64,000 nt of DNA from Nocardia miyunensis NBRC 108239 (GTDB taxonomy: Bacteria > Actinomycetota > Actinomycetes > Mycobacteriales > Mycobacteriaceae): assembly GCF_001613065.1 (NCBI RefSeq), contig NZ_BDBQ01000031.1, positions 62,001 through 126,000 of the forward strand. Direction: 5' to 3'. Below, piece by piece: positions 23,580 to 31,077 of this stretch. Position numbers and translations under genes: made by a program. A model generated the notes under the pieces. It did not search any database and was not told the origin of the DNA. It saw only the letters and a list, made by a program, of their open reading frames with translations. How positions within the stretch are numbered: the first letter of the stretch is position 1; every line of letters starts with the position of its first letter.

Positions 23580-24524
23580 TCACCAGAGCCGCTCTGGAAT
23601 CAGAACTGTCCAAACCTGCCCCGGCGCGAAGGAGATGGCTGTACCGGTGGGGGTTGTATAGGTTGTGCCTGCCTGTGGGGAGGGCCGGGACCACACGGCC
23701 GGGAACGCTTGACCGTCGCGAAGTACGAGTGCCCGACCGCCACCAGTCGTCTGGGCCACGGGCGAGACGCTGCCCGCGACGTCGCGGACCGCCGAATCGC
23801 GCACCTGCACACTCTGCAGTACGACCGTACTTGCCATGAGCTGTCCGGTATCGGCAGTGGTGTAGGCGGCACCGTCCATGGACACCAGCCACCGGTGGTT
23901 GCTGGGTGACCAGTCGAAACCGATCGCCGCGCCCTGATACCGCGCTACCTCATGTTGCGTGGGCCGGCCACCGGCAGGCGTAGGACCGAAGCGCAGTTGC
24001 GAAGCCGCCGTCCAGCCGCCGCCTACGGGCAGCTGATCAGAGCGGACGAACAGGTTGTGCGGCGCGGCGCGACTGTAGTCACGGTAGTACGCCGCAGGGT
24101 GCCGATCGGCCGAGGCGTTCTGGAGCGAGGCGGAATCGATGGATGCGACCAGCTCAGGTGCGGCACCAGAGGATGCCAACGTCGGGTTGCCGAACTGGTC
24201 CAACAGCGTCAGATCCGTTTCCCGCGCGCTTCGGATAGGTCCGATCACCGCGGGTTTGTGGGTCGAGAACACGGCGGCCAACCGGCTCGAACCGCCCTCG
24301 ACCGGCTCGACGTAGACCAAATCGGCGGCTCCGAGCCCTACCGGTGGTCGTGCCTGCGGACTGTTGTCTATCTTCGCGACCAGCACGGGCGCCCCTACCC
24401 GGGAAGATGTGGTCGAGTCTGGTGCAGCACGCTCGGGTCCGCTGCCGCTACTGCACGCGAACGTAGTGCACATTCCCAGTGTCATCAGGAACGCCGCAAT
24501 CCACACCCACAATCGCTGTTGCAT
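23580..24524 (-). CDS. DUF3048 (YerB-like) lipoprotein
   Basis: The 314-residue exported protein has a signal sequence with a Cys near 24 (CTTFACSSGSG) as probable lipidation site. VLVAKIDNSPQARPPVGLGA, DLVYVEPVEGGSSRLAAVF and PVIGPIRSARETDL are the hallmark N-terminal DUF3048 segments. The C-terminal half includes APHNLFVRSDQL and RALVLRDGQAFPAVWSRP. The biochemical role is unknown; the family is cell-envelope associated. It lies upstream of yefM-yoeB in the same direction but separated by their own operator. Confidence 0.85.
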   Translation of the reverse strand: MQQRLWVWIAAFLMTLGMCTTFACSSGSGPERAAPDSTTSSRVGAPVLVAKIDNSPQARPPVGLGAADLVYVEPVEGGSSRLAAVFSTHKPAVIGPIRSARETDLTLLDQFGNPTLASSGAAPELVASIDSASLQNASADRHPAAYYRDYSRAAPHNLFVRSDQLPVGGGWTAASQLRFGPTPAGGRPTQHEVARYQGAAIGFDWSPSNHRWLVSMDGAAYTTADTGQLMASTVVLQSVQVRDSAVRDVAGSVSPVAQTTGGGRALVLRDGQAFPAVWSRPSPQAGTTYTTPTGTAISFAPGQVWTVLIPERLW

Positions 24525-24706
24525 AGCGCAACCCTCTGGAAAAATTTTACGCCGCGCTTGACCACGGCAGGAGTGGTCGGGCCAGTCACTGGTTGAGGCT
24601 CTTGCCCCCGGCGAGCGCCCGCGGAACCACCCGACGACGCACTTCGCGTGGGCACGGGGCCTTCCGCGCGGGCGGTGACGTGCTCGCCGGATGTAATCTC
24701 ACGATC

Positions 24707-25597
24707 ATGGTGGACACTCCCTTCGGTCGAGTCATCACGGCGATGGTGACCCCCATGCACGCCGACGGCTCGATCGACTACGACGGCCTGCAGAACCTCG
24801 CCGTATATCTCGCCGACCACGGCCATGACGGACTGCTGGTCAACGGGACCACGGGTGAGTCCGCCACCACCACCGACGAGGAGGACTACGCCTGCGTGCG
24901 GGCAGTGGTCGAGGCCGTGGGCGACCGCGTCGCGGTGATGGCCGGCTGTGGCACCAACGACACCGAGCATTCCACTCGCGCGGCGCGCGAGATGGTTGCC
25001 TGCGGGGCGGACGCTCTGCTCGTTGTCACGCCGTATTACAACAAGCCGCCGCAGGACTGCATCCTCGAACACTTCCGTCTGGTCGCCGAGGCCGGTGGCG
25101 GTGTGCCGGTCATGCTGTACGACATCCCGGGCCGGACCGGGACGGCGCTGAGCACCGATACCATTCGCCGCGCCGCCGACATTCCCGCCGTGCGCGCCGT
25201 CAAAGATGCCAAGGGTGATTTCTTCGAGGCCAGTCGGCTCATGTCGCAGACCGACCTGCTCTGGTATTCCGGCGACGACGTCGTCAACCTCCCACACCTC
25301 GCTCAAGGCGCGACCGGCATCGTGTCGGTGGTCGGTCACGTCGCGGGCGATCGCTACGCGGAGATGATCGCCGCCGTCGGCCGCGGCGACCTGTCTCGGG
25401 CACGCGAGATCCACCGGCGTCTCATCCCCGCCGTCGACGCGATCATGCACGTCTCACAGGGCGCCATCCAGTCCAAAGCCGCGATGAAAATGCTCGGCGT
25501 CATCTCCTCCGATGCACTGCGTATGCCATACCGGCAGGGCCCGCCGGAGCATCAGCAACGCCTGCGTGCCGGCCTCGAGGAATCCGGCCTGTTGTAG
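24707..25597 (+). CDS. dapA: 4-hydroxy-tetrahydrodipicolinate synthase (DapA family)
   Basis: The 296-residue TIM barrel condenses pyruvate with aspartate semialdehyde in lysine/diaminopimelate synthesis. It has GTTGESATT (about 47-55), VTPYYNKPPQ with the catalytic Tyr, DIPGRTG with the substrate-binding Arg, and AVKDAKGD carrying the Schiff-base Lys. ATG 24707 gives the usual start MVDTPFGRVITAMVTPM. No other lysine gene is adjacent, so this may be a paralogue rather than the main dapA. A homologous aldolase of the same superfamily is possible, but the motifs favour DapA. Confidence 0.82.
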   Translation: MVDTPFGRVITAMVTPMHADGSIDYDGLQNLAVYLADHGHDGLLVNGTTGESATTTDEEDYACVRAVVEAVGDRVAVMAGCGTNDTEHSTRAAREMVACGADALLVVTPYYNKPPQDCILEHFRLVAEAGGGVPVMLYDIPGRTGTALSTDTIRRAADIPAVRAVKDAKGDFFEASRLMSQTDLLWYSGDDVVNLPHLAQGATGIVSVVGHVAGDRYAEMIAAVGRGDLSRAREIHRRLIPAVDAIMHVSQGAIQSKAAMKMLGVISSDALRMPYRQGPPEHQQRLRAGLEESGLL

Positions 25598-25616
25598 ACA
25601 GGCACGTGAATACACC

Positions 25617-25645
25617 GTGCAGCAGCCCCGATTGCCCTGCTGCAC
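25617..25645 (+). terminator. hairpin terminator after dapA
   Basis: GTGCAGCAG (25617-25625) pairs exactly with CTGCTGCAC (25637-25645) around an 11-base loop, 20 bases after the dapA stop. There is no T-tract. Confidence 0.6.
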
Positions 25646-25690
25646 AGGGACCACGACCCGGCATTGACACCCAGAGGTGAGACGCGAAGA

Positions 25691-25864
25691 GTGGTCACAC
25701 TCGGACTCGTCATCGCGATCGGCCTGCCACTGACCGTGCTGATCCTGGCGGTCACACTGCCGGAACGACGGGCACAGGCCCCTGCCCAGCGTGAAGTCGA
25801 GATGAACAGGGCTCGATCGGGGGGATGTGGCCCTGTAACACCCTGCCAACCTGCGCTGATGTAG
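25691..25864 (+). CDS. small single-pass membrane protein candidate
   Basis: The frame encodes about 57 residues beginning with GTG. One strong hydrophobic helix (VTLGLVIAIGLPLTVLILAV) is followed by a polar Arg/Gln/Glu tail. The ribosome site (GAAGAG) is weak and no family is recognised. The transmembrane helix speaks for a real gene; the short polar end resembles noise. Confidence 0.4.
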   Translation: MVTLGLVIAIGLPLTVLILAVTLPERRAQAPAQREVEMNRARSGGCGPVTPCQPALM

Positions 25865-25954
25865 TCGGCGTGGCTGTCTTCGAGCGATAATCGACTATCG
25901 CGGGCGGCGGGTGCTCCAAGAACACGATGCTGCGGAGTCCGAACATTGCTATAC

Positions 25955-26026
25955 ATGTCGCCGTACGACGACATCTTCTATTGTCGCCATACAGCGACAT
26001 ACGCTAATGTCGCCGTATGACGACAG
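25955..26026 (+). promoter_or_regulatory. three-site HipB operator array with 26-bp spacing
   Basis: Three palindromes of the form TGTCG-N8-CGACA lie at 25955-25974, 25981-26000 and 26007-26026. Their left edges are exactly 26 bases apart. The third overlaps the hipB start codon at 26017. Multiple evenly spaced palindromes are typical of HipAB autoregulation; here the sequence differs from the E. coli site. A further dyad GCGATA-atcgac-TATCGC lies upstream at 25884-25901. Confidence 0.85.
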
Positions 26027-26319
26027 CAAGGGTGGATCGGGCCGACGACCTGGGACCTGCGCTGCGCGAGGTCAGGGTTGCCGACGGCGTCACCCAGTCC
26101 GCGCTGGCTGAGCTGGCCGGCGTGGGGCGGCAGTGGCTCAACTCCTTCGAGATGGGTGACAAGCCGTCGGCACCGCTCGACATGGTCATGCGTGTTGCCG
26201 CGGCCCTGGACGTGACACTCATGCTGACTCCGCCGGAAAGATTCCGAACCGGCGCACACGAGTCCATCGACGATGAACCAATCGATCTCGAAGCGCACCT
26301 CGAGAAGTACAACCGATGA
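26017..26319 (+). CDS. hipB: HipB-like XRE-family antitoxin/repressor
   Basis: The 100-residue protein has one Cro/XRE helix-turn-helix: LGPALREVRVADGVTQSALA, then GVGRQWLNSFEMGDKPSAPL, then MVMRVAAALDVTLML. It ends in an acidic tail IDLEAHLEKYNR that may contact HipA. It is placed directly before hipA with an ATGA overlap. It represses the operon through the three upstream palindromes and should keep HipA inactive. Confidence 0.9.
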   Translation: MTTARVDRADDLGPALREVRVADGVTQSALAELAGVGRQWLNSFEMGDKPSAPLDMVMRVAAALDVTLMLTPPERFRTGAHESIDDEPIDLEAHLEKYNR

Positions 26320-27596
26320 GCATCGCGAACGAGCATCAGTTATATGTCGTGATGAACGGCCGCGTGATCGGCGATGTCCAGCGCACGGGAAAACGCCGGA
26401 TGCGACTGCGCTATTCGGACTCTCGCGGGCAGAGTTTCACCCCGCTGTCGGTGTCGATGCCGGGCCCGATAGGGCGATACCGAGAATCGATCTTGGATCC
26501 GTGGCTCTCCGGCCTTCTGCCGGATCGCCCCGAAACCCTTCGACAGTGGCGACGTCAGTTCGGCATCTCCCACGAAAACGACGCCTACTCTCTCTTGCGG
26601 CATGTCGGCGAGGACCTCGCCGGCGCTGCGCAGTTCGTTCGCCCCGAACGCCTCGAAGCCGTGCTGGAACGATCCGGACGCCTGATCCCATTGGATGGTC
26701 CTCGAATCGCGGAAATGCTTCGCCGCGCCAAGGCGGATCTGCCTGTATCGGATATCGACAACGGGCAGGGCAAGTTCTCCCTCGCGGGGGCGCAAGCGAA
26801 AATCGCACTTCACCGCACCGAAGGCGGCTGGACCGACCCGTCAGGCAGCGTGCCGTCCACTCACATCCTCAAACCCGCCATTCCCGGCATGACCGACCAG
26901 GATCTGGTGGAGGCCGTGACGTTACGCACGGCGAGTTACCTCGAACTGAGCGTCGCAAAGTGTTCGGTCGAAGAGTTCGGCGATGAGCGCGCCATCGTCG
27001 TGGAGCGCTACGACCGCGCCCAGCAATCCGACGGCCGGTGGATTCGCGTGCACCAGGAAGACATGTGCCAGGCACTGGGCATGTGGCCCACCCGCAAGTA
27101 CGAAAGCCAGGGCGGTCCGGGCGCAGTCTCGCTGGCCGATCTGATTCGCCGGGAAAGTCGGCAACCATCGGATGACGTGCGCCGACTCGTTCGGGCGCTC
27201 ATCTTCAATTGGCTCGTCTGCGGCACGGACGCTCACGCCCGCAACTACTCGCTTCTGCTCAGCGGACAGACCATCCGTCTCGCACCGCTGTACGACCTCA
27301 ACTCCCATCTCGCCTATTCCGACGGTTCCGGGAACAGCTTGTCGATGTCCGTCGGAGGGATGTTCCATGCCGATCGAATTACGGTCGACAATTGGGTGCG
27401 GTTCGCTCCGGCCCTGCACATCGAGCCCGACTGGCTGCGAAATGAGATCGACCGGCAGCGTGAGAGCCTGCTGGACGCAATGGCAGCAGCCGCGGCCTCA
27501 ACCGACATCGCCATCTACGACAGCCCGGCCGTTCGTCGACTGTTGTCCAACACCGCCGACTGGATGGATCGGCGGTTCGAACGGGGCGGTAGGTGA
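26316..27596 (+). CDS. hipA: HipA-family serine/threonine kinase toxin
   Basis: The 426-residue kinase is the toxin of a type II module; E. coli HipA phosphorylates GltX and causes persistence. The N-subdomain contains PLSVSMPG and ILDPWLSGLLPDRPETLRQW. The kinase core has FSLAGAQAKIALHRT (ATP/activation loop, about 149-163), STHILKPAIPGM with the Lys, and VERYDRAQ. The catalytic segment is FNWLVCGTDAHARNYSLLL, with Asp and Asn, and APLYDLNSHLAY supplies the metal-binding Asp. All key residues appear intact, so the toxin should be active. Confidence 0.92.
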   Translation: MSIANEHQLYVVMNGRVIGDVQRTGKRRMRLRYSDSRGQSFTPLSVSMPGPIGRYRESILDPWLSGLLPDRPETLRQWRRQFGISHENDAYSLLRHVGEDLAGAAQFVRPERLEAVLERSGRLIPLDGPRIAEMLRRAKADLPVSDIDNGQGKFSLAGAQAKIALHRTEGGWTDPSGSVPSTHILKPAIPGMTDQDLVEAVTLRTASYLELSVAKCSVEEFGDERAIVVERYDRAQQSDGRWIRVHQEDMCQALGMWPTRKYESQGGPGAVSLADLIRRESRQPSDDVRRLVRALIFNWLVCGTDAHARNYSLLLSGQTIRLAPLYDLNSHLAYSDGSGNSLSMSVGGMFHADRITVDNWVRFAPALHIEPDWLRNEIDRQRESLLDAMAAAAASTDIAIYDSPAVRRLLSNTADWMDRRFERGGR

Positions 27597-27635
27597 GTTC
27601 GGTCGGGATGCCGTTCCAGGTTGATACATCGGCGA

Positions 27636-29141
27636 TTATTCGACCAGCGCGGCCTTCGCGAACAAGCGCGCTCCATGCGTCGGTTCGGTATGCAGGCCAA
27701 GACGATCCGCGCGCCGAAGTAGACCAAGCCTGTCGAGCATGTACCGCACGTGCCGTACTCCTGCGGCGGCATCGGCTGAGGTGCAGCGGATATTGTCGGC
27801 GGAGCACCAGCCCAGCGCCGTCAACGATTGCGCGGTGACGTCGACGGGTTCCCCGGCGCCGCCCGCGAGCGCGCACAGATAGAAGAGCCCGGCCTCTCGT
27901 TCGAAGGTGTTGCGAGTCAGTTCGGAGGTCCTCGCGGCGAGATGTCGCCACAGCGCGGCCGGATCCTCCCGCAGGGACTGAGCTTTCTTCGTAACCTGCA
28001 GTCGCCCACGATGTTTACGAATCAATCCAAGTTTCTGCGCGGACTCGCGAAGCTCGAGCACCTGCGGCGTCATGTCCTCCCGATTCCCCTTACCGATCCA
28101 ATGCTCATCCATCTCCAGCTCAGTGAATACGGCCGAGACCACACGTGGCGGCAGATAACCCGCCTGCGTCAGCGCGACCCCGTCGACGCCGATGTGGTCG
28201 AGCAGGCACCGATACGGCAGCACGACACGCTCGGCCTCATCCGCATCGATCTGTACGGGGCGATCGAATTCGGTTCGACCGATGAGCGTCAACAGTTTTC
28301 GCCGAGCGGTGGAGGCCGGCAACCGAGCCCAGAGCGCCGCGAGTACCGCGGGCGCATGCAGTATCGCGCCATCGGCCTCATCGGGCCGCGGCGCAGCCTC
28401 GCCGGTACCGAATTCCGTTAGGGCAGAATTGATTCCGTCGATATCGAACGGTGTGGGCCGAAAGTGATCCAGATCGACGTCCCCATGCCACTCGCGGAAG
28501 GTCCGTAGCGCCTCGGCGTGATCGGGATGTCCAGCATCGGCTGCCGCGGCGACGAGTTCGTATCCGCCTATCCCACCGCAGTCCTCGGGTGGCCCCGGGC
28601 GCCGTCCAGCCGTGCACATCGCCCGAGGAGTCGCGGCAGTGCGCGGCAGGACCGCCTCGAGTTCGAGCATATGCAGCCAGTCGTCACCGAAGTCATAACA
28701 GTAGGACAGACAATCCTCGGGATCGACCAGCAACTCGTCCAGACGAACACGCTCCTCCGCCACCCCGCCGTCGTCCTCCTCGAGCATGAACGGGCACAGG
28801 TACCGTTCGACCTCGAGATCGTGATAGGCGGATCCGCTACGAAATTCGTGCAGATGGCTGTCCGTCCAGCCGAAGGCGGCCTGCAGTACCTCGTGCAGTT
28901 CGTCGAGAAACAGATCCGATGACAGTTCTAAACGACGCCACAGGGGAGGCGCGGCGCCCCGCAGGTCGACCCGCACCCGGTAGGTCACCGCCTCGGCTCG
29001 GCGTGGACGTCGCGGCGAGGGGACGGGGTGGACATAGCGATCGCCCAGCGTCGACGACTTGCTCGGCGCGGCATCGAACACTCTTCCTGGAACAGCAGCC
29101 GGGAAGTCGCTGACGTTTGAAAACCTGGCGTCGTCGGTCAC
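27636..29141 (-). CDS. plasmid pRiA4b ORF-3 family protein
   Basis: The protein has about 501 residues. The N-terminal part matches the pRiA4b ORF-3 domain: TYRVRVDLRGAAPPLWRRLE, LHEVLQAAFGWTDSHLHEF and CLSYCYDFGDDWLHMLELE. A long C-terminal region follows with alternating helices and a winged-helix-like stretch (LGLIRKHRGRLQVTKKAQSL). Its molecular role is unknown; family members are scattered and often in accessory DNA. GTG 29141 is taken, though 29183 is also open. It is convergent with hipA. Confidence 0.82.
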   Translation of the reverse strand: MTDDARFSNVSDFPAAVPGRVFDAAPSKSSTLGDRYVHPVPSPRRPRRAEAVTYRVRVDLRGAAPPLWRRLELSSDLFLDELHEVLQAAFGWTDSHLHEFRSGSAYHDLEVERYLCPFMLEEDDGGVAEERVRLDELLVDPEDCLSYCYDFGDDWLHMLELEAVLPRTAATPRAMCTAGRRPGPPEDCGGIGGYELVAAAADAGHPDHAEALRTFREWHGDVDLDHFRPTPFDIDGINSALTEFGTGEAAPRPDEADGAILHAPAVLAALWARLPASTARRKLLTLIGRTEFDRPVQIDADEAERVVLPYRCLLDHIGVDGVALTQAGYLPPRVVSAVFTELEMDEHWIGKGNREDMTPQVLELRESAQKLGLIRKHRGRLQVTKKAQSLREDPAALWRHLAARTSELTRNTFEREAGLFYLCALAGGAGEPVDVTAQSLTALGWCSADNIRCTSADAAAGVRHVRYMLDRLGLLRRADRLGLHTEPTHGARLFAKAALVE

Positions 29142-29301
29142 GCCGCGAGGATACGCAGGCCACGTCGAGGCGTGGTGCGGCACTGCTTGCGCACACTGGA
29201 CAGAGTGGTAAACGGGGTCCGCACCGACATCGGCACATACACACCGCTAATTCATTGCGCGCCTTGATGACACCCCCGTTCGCGCGCCTTCAATATCATC
29301 G

Positions 29302-29330
29302 GGTGCTTCGACGGCGGACGTCGAAGCACC
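29302..29330. terminator. perfect 12-bp hairpin, probable terminator of the TetR gene
   Basis: GGTGCTTCGACG (29302-29313) pairs without mismatch with CGTCGAAGCACC (29319-29330) around a five-base loop. It lies about 55 bases beyond the stop of the minus-strand TetR gene. Neither side has a T-run of note. Confidence 0.6.
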
Positions 29331-29384
29331 GCGTAACCGCCCGCACCGTGGGAATTCTCTCCGGTGCCGACTATCACGATTGGT

Positions 29385-29966
29385 TCAGCCTTCCGCACCC
29401 TGGCCGCTGCGGTATCCCAAGAGTCCTTCGACACCCCGCAGGAACGTCTCGCAGATGGGCTTCGGGTCCGTCAGACACCCCGCCGCCATGGCCCCGTCTC
29501 GGAGCATGACGAAGTGGCGGGCGGCGGGGTCCGCATCGGGTTTGCCTGTGGCGGTGAAGAGTTCGGTCATTGTGGTGAGGAACCATTGGCGGTGGTCGAG
29601 GACGGCCTGGTGGACGGGGTGGGTGGGGTCCGGGAATTCGGCGGCGGCGTTGAGGAAGGCGCAGCCTCGGAAGCCGTCTCGTTGGATGTCGTCGGCGATG
29701 GATCGGGCGACGGCTCGGATGATGTCGTCCGGGGTCGCGTTCGGGGTGCGGGCGGCGTCCACCTGGGCTCGGACGGCCTCGTCGGCTTGCTTCAGGTAGG
29801 CGACGAGGAGGTCGTTCTTGCCCGGAAAATGCCGGTAGAGGGTGGCTCGGGTCACCTTCGCCTCACTGACCACTCGCTCGACGCCCACCGCGTGCAGGCC
29901 CTCGGCGTAGAAGAGGCCGGTCGCCGTGTCGAGCAGTCGTGACCGTGCTTCCGACATCGTTCCCAT
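29385..29966 (-). CDS. TetR-family regulator of the divergent DUF308 gene
   Basis: The 193-residue protein has the recognition region GVERVVSEAKVTRATLYRHFPGKNDLL at 28-54. The C-terminal domain includes GFRGCAFLNAAAEFPDP, a pattern seen in TetR proteins related to YxaF/LmrA. ATG at 29966 or 29957 is possible. It is divergent from the membrane protein at 30120, with a 16-bp inverted repeat between them, and probably represses both genes. Confidence 0.87.
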   Translation of the reverse strand: MGTMSEARSRLLDTATGLFYAEGLHAVGVERVVSEAKVTRATLYRHFPGKNDLLVAYLKQADEAVRAQVDAARTPNATPDDIIRAVARSIADDIQRDGFRGCAFLNAAAEFPDPTHPVHQAVLDHRQWFLTTMTELFTATGKPDADPAARHFVMLRDGAMAAGCLTDPKPICETFLRGVEGLLGYRSGQGAEG

Positions 29967-29998
29967 CCGTTCGGTCGAAGTGATGTTTCCAGGCTAGC

Positions 29999-30067
29999 AG
30001 AAAGAACGATCGGTCTTGACATCGGCGAGCTGTTGCCGCACGCTCAGATATACCGATCGTTCTTTCT
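29999..30067. promoter_or_regulatory. long perfect inverted repeat between tetR and the DUF308 gene
   Basis: AGAAAGAACGATCGGT (29999-30014) is the exact reverse complement of ACCGATCGTTCTTTCT (30052-30067). Each arm contains a CGATCG dyad and could be one full operator, giving two oppositely oriented sites at the two promoters. A TTGACA follows the first arm at 30015. Confidence 0.82.
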
Positions 30068-30119
30068 CTCTGCCGGGACGTCGGAATCATCCACCGCTCC
30101 ACCACTCGAGAGGGACCTG

Positions 30120-30704
30120 ATGTCCAGTTCATTCGCCACCGACGCTCGCGACATCGACACCGCGGCCGTCGCCGACAGCACCAAGGCGCTGCGAAACCTG
30201 TACTACGCGCGATTCGGCTTCGCCATCATCTGGGCGGTGCTGATGACGACGGTCGCCAAGACGATCAGCCCGGGAACCGTTGCGCTGCTAGTGATCTATC
30301 CACTCTTCGATGTTGCCGCGGCCGTGGTCGACTTCCGTTCCTCGGGCGCCACCCGGGCGAAGGCGCCGCTCTACATCAACATGGGGTTGAGTCTGCTCAC
30401 CACCATCGGCATGTGCGTCGCCGTCACCTCTGGAATCCCGAATGTGCTTCGCGTGTGGGGTATTTGGGCGATCACCGCCGGCATCGTCCAGTTGGTCGTG
30501 GCTATCCTGCGCTACCGGCTCGGTGGTCAGTGGGCGATGATTCTCAGTGGGGGCATTTCCGTTCTCGCCGGGAGCAGTTTCATCGCGATGGCCGGTGGGC
30601 CGAAGGCCGCGCTCACCTCACTGGCCGGTTACGCGGTCCTGGGCGGGGTTTTCTTCCTGATCTCGGCGATTCGGTTGCATCGCGGCGCGGCGCGGGCGAA
30701 GTGA
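30120..30704 (+). CDS. DUF308/HdeD-like integral membrane protein
   Basis: The 194-residue protein has about six hydrophobic segments, including YYARFGFAIIWAVLMTTVA, VALLVIYPLFDVAAAVVDF, AMILSGGISVLAGSSFIAMA and LAGYAVLGGVFFLISAIRL. Repeated paired helices of this type are typical of DUF308 proteins. The function is unknown; strong TetR-operator context suggests induction by a small hydrophobic compound. The ATG follows GAGAGGGAC. Confidence 0.78.
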   Translation: MSSSFATDARDIDTAAVADSTKALRNLYYARFGFAIIWAVLMTTVAKTISPGTVALLVIYPLFDVAAAVVDFRSSGATRAKAPLYINMGLSLLTTIGMCVAVTSGIPNVLRVWGIWAITAGIVQLVVAILRYRLGGQWAMILSGGISVLAGSSFIAMAGGPKAALTSLAGYAVLGGVFFLISAIRLHRGAARAK

Positions 30705-31077
30705 TGTGACATTCGCGGCCTCGAAGGCCGCTCGCTATCGCCCACCGCACCTGCCCAACCCGCGTCGAAGATGCAGTTTGCCGACGGCATCACCCTGCCG
30801 TCGGGCGCGAAGACTCTGTGGCACCACTGTCCGGAGGCGTCGGCCAGTGTGCAAACAGTGAGCTCGACGGGTTGCGACGATGCCGTCAGCGTATCCGCTT
30901 CATCTGCCTGTCCGGCGCGGCCGTTCGACCGGCTGCTGCGGGCAGGCAGACTCGTTCGCACCGACGATCGCATGCGTTTGCCCAGTTCATCGCGGCGTGT
31001 CAGCTGGATTGCGCGACGGAGTCCCGGTGATCGGGAATGGTGCGGTGACTCTCGGCCGAGAGACCTAGCGTTGGTTT
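30705..31077. other. intergenic region before the FadH-like gene
   Basis: No protein was recognised. A CGACGG/CCGTCG hairpin near 30781-30803 may terminate the DUF308 transcript. The rest presumably contains the promoter of the reductase at 31078. Confidence 0.45.

Noticed and set aside
29252..29434. 60-codon minus-strand frame overlapping the end of the TetR gene
   Set aside because: It overlaps an intact gene and runs through the perfect hairpin at 29302-29330, which fits a terminator.
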